NCBI GenBank assembly: GCA_001770355.1 | Contig: MEQV01000012.1 | Location: forward strand, 1-9,959 | Direction of reading: 5' to 3' | Length of the DNA: 9,959 nucleotides | Origin: Betaproteobacteria bacterium RIFCSPLOWO2_02_FULL_62_17 | GTDB taxonomy: Bacteria > Pseudomonadota > Gammaproteobacteria > Burkholderiales > SG8-39 | In this document: piece after piece, positions 6,466 through 9,959 of the stretch | Layout of the letters: every line of letters begins with the position of its first letter | Numbering within the stretch: the stretch's first letter is position 1 | The notes under the pieces: model-generated | What the model was told of the DNA's origin: nothing | What the model saw: only the letters and a program-made list of their open reading frames with translations | The model's database searches: none | Program-made: the position numbers and the translations under genes

Positions 6466-6639
6466 GATTTTTGTCAACCTGATCAATGGCAGCACAGATT
6501 GGTCTCTGCGACACCGGCAGTGAATGAATAGGCGGATACGGCGATAATAACGGACCCTGCCGCCTGGAGCAGCCAGACCGCCGCGCGACACCGGACTACT
6601 GCGCGGCACTCCAGTAACAACTTTGAGGCCACCACCATC
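6466..6639. promoter_or_regulatory. Divergent intergenic region, presumed promoters for both flanking genes
   Basis: These 174 bases separate the 5' ends of the leftward ThDP enzyme and the rightward amidohydrolase, so promoters for both must lie here or overlap the genes. The best rightward -10 candidate is GATAAT at 6543-6548, but its -35 partner GTGAAT (6520-6525) is poor. I see no clear palindromic operator. Positioning of the actual promoters is uncertain. Confidence 0.3.
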
Positions 6640-7773
6640 ATGCAGATGCCCAACAGCGCTACCGGAGCAAAAATTTCTCTGACCTCATGCCTGTGCTGCG
6701 ATCCCGCCGGTCAGACGCCTGAAGGCCGCTACGCCGCCACGCGCCTTGCCACCCGCCTGCAGGCTTCTTCCGCTTTACGGGCAAAGCGCCAGCGCGGCAC
6801 CGCCCGCAAAGGCCCGTACCGCATCGATGTCCATCACCACATCATCCCGCCCTCCTACATCTCGCTGGTTGGCGCCGACCGGATCTTCCGCCAGTCCGGC
6901 GGGCGCATTCCACCGGCCATCGCGGCCTGGTCGCCACAGGCCGCGGTCGAGATCATGGATGAATGCAGCATCGCCACCGCCATGACTTCGGTCTCGGCAC
7001 CGGGCACCTGGTTCGGCGAGCTTGCCCAGGGCCGGCGCGTGTCGCGCGAATGCAACGAATACGCCGCCAGAATCGCGCTCGAATTCCCCGGGCGCTTCGG
7101 CACTTTCGCCGCCCTGCCGCTGCCGGATATCGAAGGCAGCTTGAATGAAATCGCCTACGCCTATGACGTGCTCAAGGTGGACGGCATCGCGCTGATGACC
7201 AGTTATGACAACCGCTGGCCCGGCGAAAAGGAATTCGCGCCGGTGTTCGATGAACTCAACCGCCGCAAGGCGGTGGTGTTTTTCCATCCCACCACGCCGG
7301 ATTGCTGCCTCAACCTCATCACCAACGTTCCCGATTCGGCGATCGAATTCCTGTTCGACACCGTGCGCGCGGTCACCAGCCTGCTCTACAGCGGCACCTT
7401 CTCGCGGTGCGCCGACACGCGTTTCATCTTCTGCCACAACGGCAGTGCCGTGCCGCTGCTCAAAGACCGCATTTCCTCGCGCTGGAACATGGACCGGGCA
7501 TTGTTCGAGCCGCTCGTTCCCAACGGCCCTTTGCATGAATTGAAAAAGCTCTACTTCGAATGCGCGGGCTCCACCTTCCCGGAATGTTTTTTGCCGTTGC
7601 TGCAGATGGTGACGGCGAAGAACATACTGGTCGGCACCGATTACCCCTGGGGTCGATTGAGTATCGCGCAAACCCTGACGGGCCTGCAGCAACAGGGGTT
7701 CAGCCCGGCTGAAATGCGCGCCATCGAGCGTGACAACGCTCTGAGCCTGTTTCCACGCTTCGCCGGCAAATAG
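6640..7773 (+). CDS. Amidohydrolase family protein (ACMSD-like), with long N-terminal extension
   Basis: The 377-aa product is a metal-dependent TIM-barrel enzyme of PF04909. The metal-binding HxH is in RIDVHHHIIPP (H65, H67). H216 in VVFFHPTTPD, H266 in FIFCHNGSAVP and D334 in LVGTDYPWG complete the expected ligand and catalytic set, so it should be active as a hydrolase or decarboxylase. It is clearly different from the other two amidohydrolases in the window (GTFAALPLPD, CHNGSAVPLL motifs). Before the barrel there are about 60 residues with a cysteine cluster (C17, C19, C20 in TSCLCCDP) and a basic stretch. This is neither a clear signal peptide nor a Tat signal. The start ATG 6640 has GAGG at 6625-6628, 11 bases away; an ATG at 6646 is a weaker alternative. 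The substrate is unknown. selB begins 39 bp downstream, and the two may share a transcript. Confidence 0.85.
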   Translation: MQMPNSATGAKISLTSCLCCDPAGQTPEGRYAATRLATRLQASSALRAKRQRGTARKGPYRIDVHHHIIPPSYISLVGADRIFRQSGGRIPPAIAAWSPQAAVEIMDECSIATAMTSVSAPGTWFGELAQGRRVSRECNEYAARIALEFPGRFGTFAALPLPDIEGSLNEIAYAYDVLKVDGIALMTSYDNRWPGEKEFAPVFDELNRRKAVVFFHPTTPDCCLNLITNVPDSAIEFLFDTVRAVTSLLYSGTFSRCADTRFIFCHNGSAVPLLKDRISSRWNMDRALFEPLVPNGPLHELKKLYFECAGSTFPECFLPLLQMVTAKNILVGTDYPWGRLSIAQTLTGLQQQGFSPAEMRAIERDNALSLFPRFAGK

Positions 7774-7812
7774 CCGAAGCAGCAAGCACGCCGCCACCCG
7801 GAACCGCAGGAC

Positions 7813-9729
7813 ATGCCCTACATCGTCGGCACCGCCGGACACATCGACCACGGCAAGACCAGCCTGGTCAAGGCGCTCACCGGCCAGGATACCGACCGCC
7901 TCAAGGAAGAAAAGGAGCGCGGCATCTCCATTGATCTGGGCTTCGCGCACCTCGACCTCCCCGATGGCACGCAGGCCGGCGTGGTCGATGTCCCCGGGCA
8001 TGAGCGCTTCGTGCGCAACATGCTTGCGGGCGCGCATGGCATCGACCTGGTTCTGTTTAGCGTGGCTGCCGATGACGGCGTGATGCCGCAGACCGAGGAA
8101 CATTTCGACATCGTGCGCCTGCTGGGCGTGACGCACGGCATCTTCGTGATCACCAAGGCGGACCTCGCCTCCGCCGAGCGCATCCGCGAAGTCGAGGAAG
8201 AAATCGAGATGCTGGCCGCGGATACCGCATTTGCGGGCGCGCCGATGCTGCCCTTCTCCGCCGTCACCCGGCAGGGACTGCCAGAATTGCGCGCGGCCAT
8301 CGTGCAGGGCCTGGCGCAATGCGCGAGTGCCGCGCCCGAGGGCTATTTCCGCATGCCGGTGGATCGCGCCTTCACCCTGCAGGGGCACGGGCTGGTGGTC
8401 ACCGGCACGGCGCACAGCGGCTCGGTGGGCATCGGCGAGCACTTGCGCTGCCTGCCCGATGGCGAGCGTTTCCGCGTGCGCGGCATTCAGGTGCACGGCA
8501 GGACCCTGGAGAATGCGGGCTGGGGACAGCGCGTCGCGCTCAATCTCGCCGGCAGCGAAACCGCCTCGGTAAAACGCGGCCAGGTGCTGTGCCACGAGAA
8601 GATCGCCCGGACCTCGACGCGTTTCGATGCCTTCGCCGAGATTCCCCGCGCCGGCACGCGCGGCCTGCGCAGCCATCAGCGGGTGCGCGTGCACCTGGGT
8701 ACCGCTGAGATCCTCGCCAAGGTGGTGTTCCTGCACGGCAAGGATAAAGTGGAATCGCGCGAATCGGCCTGCTGCCAGATCACGCTGGATGAGCCGGCGC
8801 TGGTGATGCGCGGCGATCACTTCATCATCCGCGACGAGGTGGCGCGCCGCACCATCGGCGGCGGGATAGTCATTCATCCCTGGGCTGGCAGGCACAAGCC
8901 GCGGGAAACGCGGCGAATGGAAAAACTGGAAACACTGCGACGCGGCGATTTCCCGGAACTGGTGAACCTGCTGCTCGAAGAAAGCGAAACGCCGGTGCTG
9001 CCGCTGGATGCAATGTGCCAGTTTTTCAATCTGACGGCCAATGATGTCGCGGTGCGCCTGTCGCGCGTCAAGTCGGCGCTGAAACTCAATCTCGAAGGCG
9101 AACAATTGTTCGTCTCCCAGACGCGCTGGCAAACAATCGGCGATGCCGCGCTCAAGCTGGTCGGCGCCTTTCATAAGGCACAACCGCTGGCCGCGGGCAT
9201 GGACCTGGAAGACCTGCGCGCCAAACTGCGCGCCGGCCTCTCCCCCGGCGTCTACCGCTTCCTGATCGATCAACGGGTGGCGGCCAAGGCGCTCGCGCGT
9301 GAAGGCAATCTGGTGAGGCTGCCCGGGCATAGCGTGAATGTCGGCGGCACTGAAAAAGCTTTGATGGAAAAAATCCGCGCCATTCTAGGCAAGGACGAGA
9401 TGGCGCCGCCGGACCTGCCCGGCATCGAGAAGGAAACCGGCGCCCTCAAACCGAAACTGATCGAGGTGCTGAAGCTGCTCGAGCGCGAAGGCGGCGTGGT
9501 TCGCGTCGGCCCGGAACTCTATTTTCTCGCCGGCGCCGTGGAGAAAGTGAAAACCGCCCTGCGCGCCCATCTGGCCGAACACGGCACCATCACCGCCGCG
9601 GGCTTTCGCGACCTGATCGGCTCGACCCGCAAGTACGTCATCCCGTTCCTGGAGTACTTCGACCGGACCGGATTCACCATCCGCGTTGGAGATAATCGCA
9701 AGCTGAAATCACCAGTCAAGGCAGGATAA
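7813..9729 (+). CDS. selB: Selenocysteine-specific translation elongation factor SelB
   Basis: The 638-aa GTPase delivers selenocysteyl-tRNA(Sec) to UGA codons marked by a SECIS hairpin. The G1 loop is GTAGHIDHGKTS (6-17), the switch I region RGISIDLGFA (37-46), G3 DVPGHE (59-64), G4 TKAD (114-117) and G5 SA (149-150). EF-Tu-like beta-barrel domains follow, including YFRMPVDRAFTLQGHGLVVTGT (residues about 178-199). The C-terminal 250 or so residues form the winged-helix array. The last one, with TRKYVIPFLEYFDRTGFT and GDNRKLKS, is the RNA-binding domain diagnostic of SelB rather than EF-Tu. The length fits bacterial SelB (E. coli about 614). The ribosome site is poor (AGGA nearly touching the ATG), which could reflect low expression or coupling to the gene upstream. 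No selA, selC or selenoprotein gene is visible. No clear terminator follows. Confidence 0.96.
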   Translation: MPYIVGTAGHIDHGKTSLVKALTGQDTDRLKEEKERGISIDLGFAHLDLPDGTQAGVVDVPGHERFVRNMLAGAHGIDLVLFSVAADDGVMPQTEEHFDIVRLLGVTHGIFVITKADLASAERIREVEEEIEMLAADTAFAGAPMLPFSAVTRQGLPELRAAIVQGLAQCASAAPEGYFRMPVDRAFTLQGHGLVVTGTAHSGSVGIGEHLRCLPDGERFRVRGIQVHGRTLENAGWGQRVALNLAGSETASVKRGQVLCHEKIARTSTRFDAFAEIPRAGTRGLRSHQRVRVHLGTAEILAKVVFLHGKDKVESRESACCQITLDEPALVMRGDHFIIRDEVARRTIGGGIVIHPWAGRHKPRETRRMEKLETLRRGDFPELVNLLLEESETPVLPLDAMCQFFNLTANDVAVRLSRVKSALKLNLEGEQLFVSQTRWQTIGDAALKLVGAFHKAQPLAAGMDLEDLRAKLRAGLSPGVYRFLIDQRVAAKALAREGNLVRLPGHSVNVGGTEKALMEKIRAILGKDEMAPPDLPGIEKETGALKPKLIEVLKLLEREGGVVRVGPELYFLAGAVEKVKTALRAHLAEHGTITAAGFRDLIGSTRKYVIPFLEYFDRTGFTIRVGDNRKLKSPVKAG

Positions 9730-9875
9730 AAGTCAGCACTGAGGTGCGCAATTCTTTAACATTGTTCTTCGACACTCTATGACCTGCGCGCTTATTAACA
9801 AAACTGCTGGGCGATATCGTCAATCCCTAATAGTGGAAGGATAATTACAAGGAATTGCCTTTCCCCCGTGATCGG

Positions 9876-9959
9876 CTAATTCTTCCACAACCCCGGCACA
9901 TCCACTTCCGGCGCCACCACAAGCAGCGCTTTTCTTCCCTCCTGCGCGCGCGAGCGCCA
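9876..9959 (-). CDS. C-terminal 27 residues of an unidentified gene entering from the right
   Basis: On the complement, the frame that enters at base 9959 reads WRSRAQEGRKALLVVAP and ends VDVPGLWKN before a TAG at 9876-9878. The composition (alternating hydrophobic strand, GC-rich third positions) looks like real protein, but 27 residues are too few to name a family. It would converge on selB, leaving about 146 bp between the stops (9730-9875). That gap is more AT-rich, contains a distant 7-bp inverted repeat (GTGGAAG 9833-9839, CTTCCAC 9882-9888) and shows no tRNA or clear terminator. Confidence 0.5.
   Translation of the reverse strand, partial: WRSRAQEGRKALLVVAPEVDVPGLWKN

Noticed and set aside
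6775..9330. An 851-codon open frame on the minus strand across the third amidohydrolase and selB
   Set aside because: It is antisense to two clearly identified genes. Its product is rich in Gln, His, Arg and Gly with no motif, as expected from the complementary strand of GC-rich codons.
9730..9875. A selC (tRNA-Sec) gene or terminator after selB
   Set aside because: I could not assemble an acceptor stem, anticodon TCA loop or T-loop sequence here. The only inverted repeat has a loop of over 40 bases and no T-run.

Overview
The window is GC-rich and densely coding. Its gene content (aromatic-acid type metal-dependent decarboxylases/hydrolases, a benzoylformate-decarboxylase-like ThDP enzyme, selB) and codon use suggest a soil or water betaproteobacterium of the Burkholderiales/Nitrosomonadales type. 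That placement is inference; no rRNA or tRNA marker is present.

Layout: (1) 1-614, the C-terminal two thirds of an MDR-family quinone oxidoreductase, cut by the window edge. (2) 615-970, a non-coding stretch holding two strong inverted repeats and a 122-bp MITE-like element with perfect 15-bp terminal inverted repeats (853-974). (3) 971-1378 (-), an unrecognised 135-aa protein with a charged coiled-coil tail, whose stop codon lies at the MITE edge. (4) 1565-3408 (+), a two-gene unit: a DUF1932-type beta-hydroxyacid-dehydrogenase-like oxidoreductase, then a gamma-resorcylate (2,6-dihydroxybenzoate) decarboxylase with all its metal ligands in the canonical positions. (5) 3409-3522 (-), a candidate 37-aa protein whose stop abuts the decarboxylase stop. 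(6) 3731-4732 (+), a COG3618/LigI-like amidohydrolase. (7) 4730-4797, a REP-like palindrome that holds the stop codons of both flanking convergent genes. (8) 4795-6465 (-), a ThDP-dependent decarboxylase-like enzyme, divergent from (9) 6640-7773 (+), a third amidohydrolase of the ACMSD-like superfamily, followed 39 bp later by (10) 7813-9729 (+), full-length selB. (11) 9876-9959 (-), the C-terminal 27 residues of an unidentified gene.

How they may work together: genes 4-9 look like a loose catabolic neighbourhood for carboxylated aromatic or 2-oxo/hydroxy acids. They comprise one well-supported non-oxidative aromatic decarboxylase, two related TIM-barrel enzymes of unknown substrate, a ThDP decarboxylase-like enzyme and two nicotinamide-dependent reductases. 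The enzymes lie on both strands in short units rather than one operon, so a shared pathway is a hypothesis. selB is a housekeeping-type selenoprotein translation factor; no selA, selC or selenoprotein gene is visible here. I found no convincing new defence, mobile or RNA system. The most unusual structures are the two repetitive elements placed exactly on gene ends.
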